NCBI RefSeq assembly: GCF_026262505.1
Contig: NC_067204.1
Span: 23,281,300 to 23,345,299 of the forward strand
Length of the DNA: 64,000 bases
Source: Trichomonas vaginalis G3
Lineage: Eukaryota; Parabasalia; Trichomonadida; Trichomonadidae
Direction: 5' to 3'
The first letter of the stretch is position 1; the number at the start of each line of letters is the position of its first letter. The translations under genes and the position numbers were made by a program. This document shows, one piece after another, positions 38,436-49,170 of this stretch. Under the pieces are notes generated by a model. It saw nothing but the letters and a program-made list of their open reading frames with translations, made no database searches and was not told the DNA's origin.

Positions 38436-39736
38436 GGGTGTCCAAAGGTGTGTTTAGCACAAACCTGAATACTGCGAATAGAAATAAACAAGTTACATAT
38501 ATATAAAGTTTATTTAAATATAATCACTATTGGATTCAATCACGCGTTCGCAGCGATCGATCCAGGCTTGAAAGACACGCTTTAAATCATCATGAGAAAA
38601 TTGCTCAAATTGCTCTCTTACAAAATTTTCAAGATCATCTGGACTCGCGAATTCGCGTCCTTCAGCTCTCTTTTTTAGCGTGCCGAATAAATAAAAGTCA
38701 GAGGGTGCAATATCAGGTGAATAAATTGGGTTTGGAACAACTTTGACATTGTTTTCCACCAAGTAATTCATTACCTTATGACTTTTGTGAACTCTTGAAT
38801 TATCAAAATGAATTGCAAACTTTTGTTTTTGTTGTTTGGATTTCTCAAACTCATCAGAATTGATAATTTGAGTAAGAACATTGTCAATTAGATACTGAGC
38901 ATTCATCGTATTAGGTTTTTGAAGAATATCAATTGCGATGATGCCATTCACGCCCCAAAAAAACCGACAACATCATCATTGGTGTGTCAATTTTTTTCTT
39001 CGGGAATGTTTGCGGATTTTCATCCTTCGGGATCCACATGATTTTGGCTTCTGTTGCATATTGAAACCAAGACTCGTCCCCTGTTACTAAAAAGCGAAAC
39101 TTCTTGGATTGATACGCACCCAATATAGAGAGGAGCTCTTTCGAAGATTGGACTCTAGATTTTTTTTGAACTGAATTAAGGTTGTGCGGAACCCAACGTG
39201 TATACGCTAGTTTGTAGTTCAAATAATTGTGCAGATAATAACTGACTGTTGTACGTGGTATCTTTGTCATCTCCTCTATCCTTCTGAGTGATGCTCTTGG
39301 GTCTTCATCTAGCGCTTGAAGAATTACTTTGATTTTTCTTTGATCCGGCGATTTTTTGTCAATTTTTATGATGGGCGCCTTTTTGTTCATGAAGTGATAC
39401 ATCCTAACATGATACGTTACAGTGGAATAGCTAGGAGCATCCATACCGAAGCATTTTACCAATGTCTCGTAGATTTTTTTACAGTCTTTGCATTTTTTTG
39501 CAAGAGCGAGGATGTTTTCTTTATGATTCATTAAAAAAATGAAAAAAATCCCGCCAAAATTTCCCGCGAAACCGCCTCTTGTCTCAAAATTCATTTTATA
39601 TCCCGGCATGGCGCCAAAATACAACATACTCATCATATACATATATTCATATTTTTTATTATATATTTATAATCAGCATATATCTCCTTTAATAGTCTCA
39701 TATAGAGCGCTGTGCTAAACGCACCTTTGGACACCC
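38436..39736 (-). mobile_element. Mariner (Tvmar1-like) element, copy 1, 1301 bp
   Basis: TA target duplication (38434-38435 and 39737-39738). The 26-base terminal inverted repeats begin GGGTGTCCAAAGGTG and end GTTTAGCACA, with one mismatch between ends. Length and sequence are almost identical to the three other copies in the window, so insertion is recent. T. vaginalis is known for a single young, high-copy mariner family (Tvmar1), which this matches by description. Confidence 0.95.
38514..39531 (-). pseudogene. Mariner transposase, copy 1, frameshifted by +1 A
   Basis: From ATG 39531 (MNHKENILALAKK) the frame includes the intact N-terminal helix-turn-helix region and the first catalytic Asp (VTGDESWFQY). 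It shifts in an A run at 38957-38963, which has seven As where the other copies have six. The second part holds HFDNSRVHKS and YSPDIAPSDFYLFG. Thirty-four residues separate the last two Asps (DD34D, the mariner signature). The shift lies between the first and second catalytic Asp, so this copy cannot make an active enzyme. Confidence 0.93.
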
Positions 39737-39738
39737 TA

Positions 39739-40317
39739 TATCAACGTATATATAAATATTGTGATTATACATTGCTGATAAAATATTAATTCGGAACAAC
39801 GATGAGATGTGATAAATTTGATTCTTTCAAAAATCGATTTTGATATTTTGATCTTAATTTATATCTTATATGCATATAGGATATATAATAATTTTAAAAC
39901 ATTAAAAGTAACAATTTGCGGTAATAAAAAGTCATCAAAACACTTTAATTTTTATTTTTTTTGATTGAATATGTATGAAGGCTTCATTAGCATGACAAGA
40001 ATTAAAGTCCCTTAATTCTATGATGTATATCAATACTATAATTATCATTATTTATAATTTTTGTTGACCCACCTAAAAAATGCCTTCTTCCACTAACATG
40101 AGTCATAACGTGATTTTTTAGAAAATGATAGACTTGTATTAATTTGTATTGCAGAGCGTATTTTTCATCTTTTTAAATTTTTTGAAGAAAAAAATTAACA
40201 TGTCAGCCAGTTCTTAACACGTGAGAAACTCTCAGACTGTACAAATTTTTAATCTTATGTAAATATGGCATATAAATATCAATAAATAGTTGCGCCATAT
40301 TGATATTACACATCGTA
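39739..40317. other. Spacer between oppositely oriented mariners
   Basis: About 580 bases of AT-rich DNA with no gene seen, flanked by two 1.3-kb mariners in opposite orientation, with their 5' ends facing each other. Confidence 0.5.
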
Positions 40318-40319
40318 TA

Positions 40320-41618
40320 GGGTGTCCAAAGGTGCGTTTAGCACAGCGCTCTATATGAGACTATTAAAGGAGATATATGCTGATTATAAATATATAATAA
40401 AAAATATGAATATATGTATATGATGAGTATGTTGTATTTTGGCGCCATGCCGGGATATAAAATGAATTTTGAGACAAGAGGCGGTTTCGCGGGAAATTTT
40501 GGCGGGATTTTTTTCATTTTTTTAATGAATCATAAAGAAAACATCCTCGCTCTTGCAAAAAAATGCAAAGACTGTAAAAAATCTACGAGACATTGGTAAA
40601 ATGCTTCGGTATGGATGCTCCTAGCTATTCCACTGTAACGTATCATGTTAGGATGTATCACTTCATGAACAAAAAGGCGCCCATCATAAAAATTGACAAA
40701 AAATCGCCGGATCAAAGAAAAATCAAAGTAATTCTTCAAGCGCTAGATGAAGACCCAAGAGCATCACTCAGAAGGATAGAGGAGATGACAAAGATACCAC
40801 GTACAACAGTCAGTTATTATCTGCACAATTATTTGAACTACAAACTAGCGTATACACGTTGGGTTCCGCACAACCTTAATTCAGTTCAAAAAAAATCTAG
40901 AGTCCAATCTTCGAAAGAGCTCCTCTCTATATTGGGTGCGTATCAATCCAAGAAGTTTCGCTTTTTAGTAACAGGGGACGAGTCTTGGTTTCAATATGCA
41001 ACAGAAGCCAAAATCATGTGGATCCCGAAGGATGAAAATCCGCAAACATTCCCGAAGAAAAAAATTGACACACCAATGATGATGTTGTCGGTTTTTTGGG
41101 GCGTGAATGGCATCATCGCAATTGATATTCTTCAAAAACCTAATACGATGAATGCTCAGTATCTAATTGACAATGTTCTTACTCAAATTATCAATTCTGA
41201 TGAGTTTGAGAAATCCAAACAACAAAAACAAAAGTTTGCAATTCATTTTGATAATTCAAGAGTTCACAAAAGTCATAAGGTAATGAATTACTTGGTGGAA
41301 AACAATGTCAAAGTTGTTCCAAACCCAATTTATTCACCTGATATTGCACCCTCTGACTTTTATTTATTCGGCACGCTAAAAAAGAGAGCTGAAGGACGCG
41401 AATTCGCGAGTCCAGATGATCTCGAAAATTTTGTAAGAGAGCAATTTGAGCAATTTTCTCATGATGATTTAAAGCGTGTCTTTCAAGCCTGGATCGATCG
41501 CTGCGAACGCGTGATTGAATCCAATGGTGATTATATTTAAATAAACTTTATATATATGTAACTTGTTTATTTCTATTCGCAGTATTCAGGTTTGTGCTAA
41601 ACACACCTTTGGACACCC
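40320..41618 (+). mobile_element. Mariner (Tvmar1-like) element, copy 2, 1299 bp
   Basis: TA duplicated at 40318-40319 and 41619-41620. It has the same terminal repeats as copy 1 but in the opposite orientation. Confidence 0.95.
40525..41540 (+). pseudogene. Mariner transposase, copy 2, N-terminal frameshift (-1 A)
   Basis: The A run at 40576-40581 has six As where copies 1 and 4 have seven, breaking the frame ~18 codons after the first Met of MNHKENIL. From the internal ATG at 40593 a 315-codon frame with all three Asps of DD34D remains. It lacks the first ~24 residues of the DNA-binding region, so a shortened protein could be made but DNA binding is probably impaired. Confidence 0.9.
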
Positions 41619-41794
41619 TATATTAATGATAGTTGCGCCTTTAAAAATAGATATTTTATTCAATTGATATCAAATTATTGTATTTCATGACATTATAACA
41701 AATTCACATTGAAATTGATAGTTTTTATTGCTATTAAGAGCAAAAAATATAGATTAGCACAAAAAACATTCTGTTTAATTTTGTAACAAATCTA

Positions 41795-43966
41795 TTAGTA
41801 TGCTGCAAAATGAGGAGCGATTTCTCCATATTTATCTTTTTCATTGATATTTATACCATGTGAAATAAGAAGTTCAACTGTTTCTTTACTATTAAATCTT
41901 GTTGCATAATGAAGAGCGGTTTTTCCATCATTATCTTTTTCATTGATATTTGCACCATGTGAGATAAGAAGTTGGGCTGTTTCTTTTCTATTATTTTTTG
42001 TTGCAATATGAAGAGCAGTATTTCCATCATTATCTTTTTCATTGATATTTGCACCATGTGAAATAAGAAGTTCAGCAGTTTCTTTACTATTTTTATATGC
42101 TGCATCATGAAGAGCGGTTTTTCCATATTTATCTTTTTCATTGATATTTGCTCCATGTGAAATAAGAAGTTCAGTTGTTTCTTTGCTATTATGGAATGCT
42201 GTAAAATGAAGAGCGGTTATTCCATATTTATCTTTTTCATTGACATTTGCACCATGTGAAATAAGAAGTTCAACTGTTTCTTTACTTTTAAATTTTGTTG
42301 CATAATGAAGAACTGTTTCTCCATAATCATCCTTTTCATTGACATTTGCACCATGTGAAATAAGAAATTCGATATATTCTTTTTTATTATCATTTGCTGC
42401 AATATTAGATCTTGCTGCATAATGAAGAGCTGTATTTTCAAATTTATCTTTTTCATTGATATTTGCACCATGTGAAATAAGAAGTTCAGATATTTCTTTA
42501 CAATTATTTTCTGCTGCAATATGAAGAACTGTTGCTCCATATTTATCTTTTTCATTGATATTTGCACCATGTGAAATAAGAAGTTCAGCAGTTTCTTTAC
42601 TATTAGATCTTGCTGCATAATGAAGAGCTGTCATTCCATTTTTACTTTTTTCATTGATATTTGCACCATGTGAGATAAGAAGTTGGGCTGTTTCTTTTCT
42701 ATTATTTTCTGTTGCAATATGAAGAGCAGTATTTCCATCATTATCTTTTTCATTGATATTTGCACCATGTGAGATAAGAAGTTGGGCTGTTTCTTTTCTA
42801 TTATTTTTTGTTGCAATATGAAGAGCAGTATTTCCATCATTATCTTTTTCATTGATATTTGCACCATGTGAAATAAGAAGTTCAGATATTTCTTTACAAT
42901 TATTTTTTGTTGCAATATGAAGAGCAGTATTTCCATCATTATCTTTTTCATTGATATTTGCACCATGTGAAATAAGAAGTTTGGCTGTTTCTTTACTATC
43001 AAATTCTGCCGCAATATGAAGAGCTGTCATTCCATTTTTACTTTTAACATTGATGTCATTAACTCTTGAAAAAAAATATTCGGAAAATGATGGGATATTA
43101 AAAATGGTTGAATAGATGAAACATTCGTTAAAATCATTAATATGATCGAAATACACTAAAAATGATTCAAGATTATTGTATATTCCGCAACAATGTAACT
43201 TGATCACTAAATCGTACTCATTCATCAAGAATGTAACAAAATCAATATTGTGTGAAATAATTGCATATATCATGCATTCTTCATCTGGTGTTTGATATTT
43301 CAAACATTCGCTCATGATCTCTGCATTTCCTCCTAAAAATGATAATTCTAGACATTTTTGAGTTATTTCTGAGTCAAATTTCGTTCTTAAGAACTTGAAA
43401 CAATCAACTGCTCCATGGTAACAACATAATTCAAGTAATGAATATTCTTTCTTAGAGTGTGGATATAAATCGCTTTCAAGTTTTTGATCTTCATCAAATT
43501 CTTCTTCCCCTATGAAGCATATAAAGTTTTTTATATCATTATTCATAATTGCTCTGTAAATTGAATTTTCTGAATGAATATCTATATAATTTACTTCTAT
43601 TTCTTCGAAATCATCAGTATTTTCTAGCATAATACTATATTCTTTATAAAATAGGAAGTTTGAAATACTATCGATATCTTTAACCTCTTTCACTTCATTA
43701 TTATCATATATGAGTTTCGCGAGTTTTAAGTATGATTTTGCATAGCGGTTATTATACGGAATCACATTTAAAACATCTCTTATAATGGTTTGCACACAAT
43801 GTTTCTTTGAATCAATTAATTCTGTTCTGATCAAATTGTAAATTGAGTTGATTTCGTCTTCTTTTTCTGTTTTTAACCTATAAATTGCATTATATGAATC
43901 GATATAATATTTATAATCACTCCTCAATTCGCTGTATTTATTAGTATTAATGCCTTGAACAGACAT
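41795..43966 (-). CDS. Ankyrin-repeat protein (DUF3447 type, second subfamily), 723 aa
   Basis: Intact. The N-terminus (MSVQGINTNKYSELR, YIDSYNAIYRLKTE) and DUF3447 block (LLELCCYHGAVDCFKFLR, LSFLGGNAEIMSECLK) match 26693-28603. About twelve full ankyrin repeats and a final half repeat follow from residue ~305. One repeat carries a six-residue insertion (ARSNIAANDNKKEYIEFL). A unit reading NDGNTALHIATKNNRKETAQ occurs several times almost unchanged at the DNA level and also in the 26693 gene. This implies exchange within and between genes. It ends abruptly within a repeat (APHFAAY), suggesting C-terminal loss or unit deletion. Confidence 0.92.
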   Translation of the reverse strand: MSVQGINTNKYSELRSDYKYYIDSYNAIYRLKTEKEDEINSIYNLIRTELIDSKKHCVQTIIRDVLNVIPYNNRYAKSYLKLAKLIYDNNEVKEVKDIDSISNFLFYKEYSIMLENTDDFEEIEVNYIDIHSENSIYRAIMNNDIKNFICFIGEEEFDEDQKLESDLYPHSKKEYSLLELCCYHGAVDCFKFLRTKFDSEITQKCLELSFLGGNAEIMSECLKYQTPDEECMIYAIISHNIDFVTFLMNEYDLVIKLHCCGIYNNLESFLVYFDHINDFNECFIYSTIFNIPSFSEYFFSRVNDINVKSKNGMTALHIAAEFDSKETAKLLISHGANINEKDNDGNTALHIATKNNCKEISELLISHGANINEKDNDGNTALHIATKNNRKETAQLLISHGANINEKDNDGNTALHIATENNRKETAQLLISHGANINEKSKNGMTALHYAARSNSKETAELLISHGANINEKDKYGATVLHIAAENNCKEISELLISHGANINEKDKFENTALHYAARSNIAANDNKKEYIEFLISHGANVNEKDDYGETVLHYATKFKSKETVELLISHGANVNEKDKYGITALHFTAFHNSKETTELLISHGANINEKDKYGKTALHDAAYKNSKETAELLISHGANINEKDNDGNTALHIATKNNRKETAQLLISHGANINEKDNDGKTALHYATRFNSKETVELLISHGININEKDKYGEIAPHFAAY
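41800..43040 (-). repeat. 99-bp coding tandem repeats (ankyrin units), 12-13 copies
   Basis: Near-identical 99-bp units; plus-strand hallmark ATTTGCACCATGTGAAATAA. The repeats are homogenised relative to the divergent N-terminal half of the gene. Confidence 0.88.
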
Positions 43967-44486
43967 TAAAAATTTTACAAGTCATTTTTATAAAATTTCC
44001 AACAAATTATGAGTTATACAGGATAAATAAAAAATAAAGCAACAAAATGAATTATGTAGATGGGAAAATATTATATGAATGTGGAAAGTTTTCCTGTGAT
44101 AAATTTCCCACCATTATTACAAATTTTCATCGAGCTCTCTCAAATTTTGATATGTCCAAAATCTTGATAAACTTTTGAGAGCAAAGTTACTCGGTGTATG
44201 TTATTGGATCACGCTAGATGTTTTTGCATCAAACAGATCATTCTATATATGCATAATTACATAGGTATATTGGAATTTTAAAATTTTTAACATTAATCTT
44301 AACATTAACATTCTCTGAATGATTATAATTAGGGAATTTTCAACAATATTCGCATTCTAATTATACAAATAATACATGTTATCAGAATAAAATAATATTT
44401 TACAAACAAACAAGTTTTTTTCTAAAAATAATAATGACTACGGGACATCATCAACATTTGGTAAGTTGTAGCTCTCTAGAGCAGAT
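43967..44486. other. Intergenic region, nothing recognised
   Basis: 5' flank of the ankyrin gene. AT-rich, with no gene or element seen. Confidence 0.45.
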
Positions 44487-44979
44487 TTATTCATTGAAAA
44501 TTTCCCAATAAGTATCGTAATTTGATCCGAAATGCTCTCCATTGGCAAGCCTGAGATGGTGGTTCACAGTAACTCTATCCTCTTTAACATCAAAGTTATG
44601 GCGTTTGTGGTTCACGTGATAAATAGGAGGACTCAAATTAAAAGTGACCGTATGTATTGATACGTTATTATTTAGAAATTCAACAAACCAGTTATCCCAA
44701 CCATATCGTCCCATAATGAAAGGAGGAGTCTTTACTGATCAAATGGCAAAACATCTATTCTGAATGTAAAAGTATCAACACCATAAGGACCATGATCAAA
44801 GTAATTACATTTCATGACAAAGTCATTAATATCTTTTAAGAAGTTTTTAGATCCGTATTGTAATTCATTTAATAGCTCTGGTTTCAAGTCGAAATCAATT
44901 CTTTGACCAATCATAACTATTGGCTTATCCTTAAGTACAGAGTAAACTTGCTGAACTTGACGATATAAGGTTGATTAAA
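44487..44979 (-). pseudogene. Glycosyltransferase-like gene fragment, truncated and frameshifted
   Basis: From 44979 an open stretch (YRQVQQVYSVLKDKPIVMIGQRIDFDL, HGPYGVDTFTFRIDVLPFDQ) runs to a stop at ~44733. After a one-base shift the next frame continues TPPFIMGRYGWDNWFVEFL and SPPIYHVNHKRHNFD. The combination VGQR.D.D ... HGP.G.D ... GRYGWDNW ... HxNH is characteristic of a family of nucleotide-sugar glycosyltransferase-like proteins. The 5' part ends exactly where the duplicated segment starts (44980), so the N-terminal coding part was replaced by that insertion. Confidence 0.7.
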
Positions 44980-45511
44980 TTAGAAGGTGATTCTCTCAAG
45001 GAAAGTGCCGAGTCAGCTTAAAATATTAAAGAAATTTCTTTGAAGTTTCTCAATAATCATCATTGATAAATCTAGATCTATCGGTGCTGCACACCAATAG
45101 AAATTTACGATTATAAACGATTATAAATGGCAAAATTGTCATTTGCCGTAAAAATTTCAAAAACCGTCTTTTTTATTCAATCAAAATGCTTCCACTGATT
45201 CTTTCTAGAGCAATAAAATATCCCGTACTTAAATGTTCCTCAGTTACACATATGTGCCATTTTGTCATTGAAGGTCCAAATAGAGTGAAGAGATTACCAC
45301 AATGGCCATTAAGTGAAGAAGAAACAGAAAAGATCACACCAATAAATACTCTTAACTCTCATGTTATTTTCAATAAAAAACCAAGATTTCACCCATTACC
45401 ATTCCACAGACCTTCTACTAATAAAATACCAGATTATATACTTGCCCATATTCATTCAGCCCGCAGTCATAGAGGTAGAGCCGGAACAGGTGGCTATTCC
45501 GGCGGACGATG
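44980..45511 (+). repeat. Segmental duplication, copy 2
   Basis: Partner of 37871-38402. Its left end abuts the truncated glycosyltransferase relic, which suggests this is the derived copy. Confidence 0.92.
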
Positions 45512-45512
45512 A
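45186..45512 (+). CDS. Unknown 108-aa protein with hydrogenosome-type presequence (copy 2)
   Basis: Identical to the 38077 protein for about 93 residues except Thr to Pro (NKKPRFHP), then a different Gly-rich end (RGRAGTGGYSGGR). It has the same putative presequence and the same promoter. Both copies are open, so both may be expressed. Function unknown. Confidence 0.65.
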   Translation: MLPLILSRAIKYPVLKCSSVTHMCHFVIEGPNRVKRLPQWPLSEEETEKITPINTLNSHVIFNKKPRFHPLPFHRPSTNKIPDYILAHIHSARSHRGRAGTGGYSGGR

Positions 45513-45953
45513 ATTTCAAATATAATTTTTTTTATTATAAAATCTTACCTATGTTAAACTGTATTTCGCAATATAGCATGTTAAAATACCTGTGGAACAA
45601 CGATTAGGTAAATTGACAATTTTATTTTTCTTATCTTTACATTCTTTTATCAAAACTACATCATTCATTCATGACCAAACAAAAAATATTCAGTTTGGCA
45701 TGATATAAATACGGATTGAATTTGAAATTAAAAATTGTCAAGATTTGCCGAAACAAAAGCCTAAGTTATTGCTCAATATCAGATTTATCAGGAAAAATTA
45801 TTGTCATATTCTTAAAGACACACCTTCTTAATATGATTTGAGATCAATCAAAACTTTTTCAAAATTTTGAAAGTGTATTGAAATATTAAAATGATTCAAA
45901 TTTTGAATTTCAATAGAATTTTAGTTTCGCAGAGAAAGATATAGAATAGGTGT
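45513..45953. other. Convergent intergenic region
   Basis: AT-rich, nothing recognised. Confidence 0.45.
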
Positions 45954-46550
45954 TTAAGAGGACTCAGTCTTAGCTCTCAACTCGTTGATGAAGTTGATGG
46001 CAGCTGTGATGTTATCCTCTAATGGAGCTGTAGCCTTGAGCCTAAGGACTGGTTTCTTGTAATCCTTTGGTTCTCTGTATTCTGGATTCTTCAAAGCATA
46101 TGGCCAAGCGATCTGCTCGAAGTAGTTGGATTCCCAATGAGCTTCAGACTTCTTTGGGTTCTCCTTGTAGTCTTTTGGAACTTCTTCACCTGTAACTCTC
46201 TTGACTCTTCTTGCAAGAGCAATTGGAAGATCTATTTCTTCGTACTCTAAGGCGATGAGTCCATCAATTGTATCACCAACCTTCTTGGAATAGAAGAGCA
46301 AGAAAGATTCGAGAATGATGAGGTCATCCTGCATTGATTCGACCTGATTTTCGAACTTGTCCCAGAAGATGCATTGTGGGGAGTCCCATTCAGCAATCAT
46401 ATCGCCAAGGAATGGGATTCTTGGGAAGGATGATTGATCTCTGTTGTAGTACTTGTCAGCGCAGCAGTAGCCACAGTTGAAGTGCTTGACAAGGGCATTA
46501 GCGAGGGTTGTCTTACCACTTGTGGAGATACCAGAGATACCAATTCTCAT
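45954..46550 (-). CDS. P-loop nucleoside kinase, nicotinamide-riboside-kinase-like
   Basis: 198 codons. Walker A is GISTSGKT at residues 7-14. An Asp in CCADKYY (~31) sits where NRK/uridine kinases have the catalytic Asp, and DDLIILESFLLF (~75-86) matches the Walker B-type strand followed by EGFLLF in NRKs. A lid-like basic segment (LARRVKRVTGEE) follows, then HWESNYFEQIAWPYALKN, comparable with the NRK block GYFDGHVWPMYLK. The substrate (nicotinamide riboside or another nucleoside) is inferred from the family. G/C-ending codons are frequent, which suggests a well-expressed gene. Confidence 0.75.
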   Translation of the reverse strand: MRIGISGISTSGKTTLANALVKHFNCGYCCADKYYNRDQSSFPRIPFLGDMIAEWDSPQCIFWDKFENQVESMQDDLIILESFLLFYSKKVGDTIDGLIALEYEEIDLPIALARRVKRVTGEEVPKDYKENPKKSEAHWESNYFEQIAWPYALKNPEYREPKDYKKPVLRLKATAPLEDNITAAINFINELRAKTESS

Positions 46551-47281
46551 GATACAAGAAGAGAAATACGAAGTTTCAATGCATTCAGAAATTCAATAGG
46601 TATCACTTCACGCAGATCGAATCCGCTCTAAAAAATTGAGAGAGAAAAATTGAATGGATTATTCAATGAGATTTAATTGTTTCATCGTAAAAATACTTCT
46701 GTAATGATAGTAAATACGACAACTTGATTTATAATTTTGAAGCAATTTTTCACTTTTTGAACTATATTCGGTCAGAAAAATTGTATTAATTTACATAAAT
46801 TGTTGTATTTGAAATTTATCGCAAGTTCGGCGAAAGTATATTGCTTCTAATCATGTTGCGAATTAAAAAACATGATGATGATTGTTTGAAGAGATTTTGT
46901 CCTATTTTTAGTTCAACAATTGGAATAATCAATTTGGCTTCTTTGACTTAGTTCTCTCTAAATGAACAACTTTAACCCAATAAATTATGTTCGTATGTAA
47001 TTTAGATTCTTACAACTCCAAGTTATTTCATTCCTTATGAATCTGTATGTTAAATGAGTTCTGAAACAATATCATCCAGTTTTCTCAGGGAGATAGTCGA
47101 TTTGTTTGCTCCCGTAGAATTTGATTACAAAAATTTATCAAAATACTCTTAATGATTGCAGGATCAATATACACTACCCAATTAAAATATATTATTTGTA
47201 TTAAAACTTAATTAATATAAGAGTTTCTCCTGATAAATCTTTCTTTTGAACCGTATTGGCTTAACTTTGAGGTTTGATAGT
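46551..47281. other. Intergenic region, nothing recognised
   Basis: AT-rich, with no gene or strong structure seen. Confidence 0.45.
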
Positions 47282-47499
47282 GGCCAAGGAAAAAGTATTT
47301 CATATTGCGATCATTTCGTAAGAGATGGCAATATTCAGGTTCAAAATTTACAAAATCGAAGAATGGATTTGGAATTTACAGCAAACCCGACAAAAACATT
47401 AAATACATGATAGAAATTATAACCTTATTGAAGAAAACGAGTTCTCCATCTCTTTTCTCGTTCAAAATCGATAATATACGAATTTCATTAAATGATTAA
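47282..47499 (+). pseudogene. Possible F-actin-capping protein alpha C-terminal relic
   Basis: One frame (47282-47410) reads SYCDHFVRDGNIQVQNLQNRRMDLEFT. A second frame continues with YMIEIITLLKKTSS...FKIDNIRISLND to a stop at 47497-47499. Together they resemble the C-terminus of capping protein alpha (family pattern: HYYEDGNVQL......EFIKIIE...FKALRRQLP). There is no start and the frame is broken. The similarity is weak and judged by eye. Confidence 0.35.
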
Positions 47500-47721
47500 A
47501 CAAACATTCTGAGATTCCTATACCCAGAAGATATTTGAACATAAAATTTGTTTCAGGATAAATTTATTATTTTTTTTATCTCGATTGATTGTGTTTGCAG
47601 ATATTGAAACATTCATTTAGATCTAAACATTCAGAAAATAAGAAAGCGAATGATTAAAATATGAAAATTACAAAAATAAAATCAAAAATATTAAAATTCA
47701 AAGAAAAGAAACTTCAATTCT

Positions 47722-49170
47722 TTATTTCCGGATTTGGCACAGCTTATCAACCTTAGTTTCAATAGGTACAATAATTCTCTTCTCAGCATCGCTAACTTCC
47801 TTCTTTGATAAGTTCCAAACTAAGTCTGGATATTCATCGAATATCTTATATGCGAGTAAGTTATTATTATTGTCACGAACAACGCGAAGGTATTCGTTTC
47901 CTTTGTAATTATCTCTAATAATCTTAGCCATCATCGTTGCCTGGACTTCTCTAAGTTGTCTTGCACAGCTTGCGAGTCCATGATTAATATCTCCAATTCT
48001 ACCCTGGTAATTTTCGATACCGGAGTAAACATCTGGAGCAACAATTGATTTTCCAGCTGTTTGCTTCTCAATTTCCTTCTGGCTGTCATCGAGAAGTGCC
48101 TGGAGTGTCTTAGCGGAGTCTTCTGCATCTTGTTTGATCTGATCGAGCAGTTTTTCTTTGCTTTCGACGATCATATTCAAGATATCTTCCTGGGACTTCT
48201 TAAGATATTCAGCGGATGATGGTGCTCTATGTGCAATCTTAACGCAATCAACAAGAAGGGCTTTCTGGTTCTCTAAGACCTCAGCAAGATCATTAAGATC
48301 TTCATTCTGCTGGACAAGGCGGAGACGAAGCTTATTAAGGTCGCTACGTCTATTAGCCTTAGTTTGCTCGAATATTGTAGCAAACTTCTTTTCGTATTTC
48401 TGGCGATTTTGTTTAACAGCTTGTTTTGCAGTGGCATCGACAGTATTGAGAGCAGTTCTGAGCTCCTTGTGTGCATCACTGAGTGCGTATGCGTTGTAGT
48501 AGTTCATCGAGACTTCAATTGCGTCTGGTTGGAAGATTACTCCATATTGAGAACCAGAAAGGCGATCGAAGTTCAAACGTGGGAAGAGTGTTGTTGCCTT
48601 TGCTGGGTTTGCTCTGAAGAACTCAATAACAAAGTTGGCAAAGAGATCGCTGTTCCTGCCATTTGGATTTACATCACGATAAATCTCTGTAATGACATCG
48701 GTATCGTAATTACGAAGGCGCTGTTGTGGATCTGTTATGACTTTCTTGAATTGAGCAACAGCATTTCTGATAGCGATTTTACGCTGATCTTTATCATTTG
48801 ATGCAATTGCTTCATCTAATTTCTCGAAGACTTCATCCACTGTAAGCTCGCTAATCTTTGTCTTCTGAATATAGTTATCGCAGTATTGGACGAGTGTGTC
48901 AACCTTCCAATCAACAGCGAGTTTTCTGAATTCAAAGACATTATCGAGAGTGCATGAGAATGGTCTTCCCTGGCAAGCGTTGACTAAAAGTTGAAGTGTT
49001 TTGAACGAATATTCTTCAGATTCAGGGAGAACTAATTTTGATGGATTCTGGCTGTAGTAAATTTTGAATTGCTGAGATGTTTGTGCAAAATTGTTGGGAT
49101 TATCAACAATAATCTGCTTGGAACCGTACTGAATAAGGTACGGAGGCGCTTTGGATGAGACTTCAGACAT
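47722..49170 (-). CDS. BTB-like N-terminus plus coiled-coil protein (482 aa)
   Basis: Starts at ATG 49170 (MSEVSSKAPPYLIQYG); the frame is open further only to a GTG. Residues ~10-110 look like a BTB/POZ fold (KIYYSQNPSKLVLPESEEYSFKTLQLLVNACQG, FEFRKLAVDWKVDTLVQYCDNYI) of the type common in trichomonads. Residues ~115-200 are a helical BACK-like region. Residues ~225-420 are coiled coil (KKFATIFEQTKANRRSDLNKLRLRLVQQNEDL). It may be a scaffold or a cullin-adaptor-like protein; no substrate domain is recognised. Confidence 0.7.
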   Translation of the reverse strand: MSEVSSKAPPYLIQYGSKQIIVDNPNNFAQTSQQFKIYYSQNPSKLVLPESEEYSFKTLQLLVNACQGRPFSCTLDNVFEFRKLAVDWKVDTLVQYCDNYIQKTKISELTVDEVFEKLDEAIASNDKDQRKIAIRNAVAQFKKVITDPQQRLRNYDTDVITEIYRDVNPNGRNSDLFANFVIEFFRANPAKATTLFPRLNFDRLSGSQYGVIFQPDAIEVSMNYYNAYALSDAHKELRTALNTVDATAKQAVKQNRQKYEKKFATIFEQTKANRRSDLNKLRLRLVQQNEDLNDLAEVLENQKALLVDCVKIAHRAPSSAEYLKKSQEDILNMIVESKEKLLDQIKQDAEDSAKTLQALLDDSQKEIEKQTAGKSIVAPDVYSGIENYQGRIGDINHGLASCARQLREVQATMMAKIIRDNYKGNEYLRVVRDNNNNLLAYKIFDEYPDLVWNLSKKEVSDAEKRIIVPIETKVDKLCQIRK

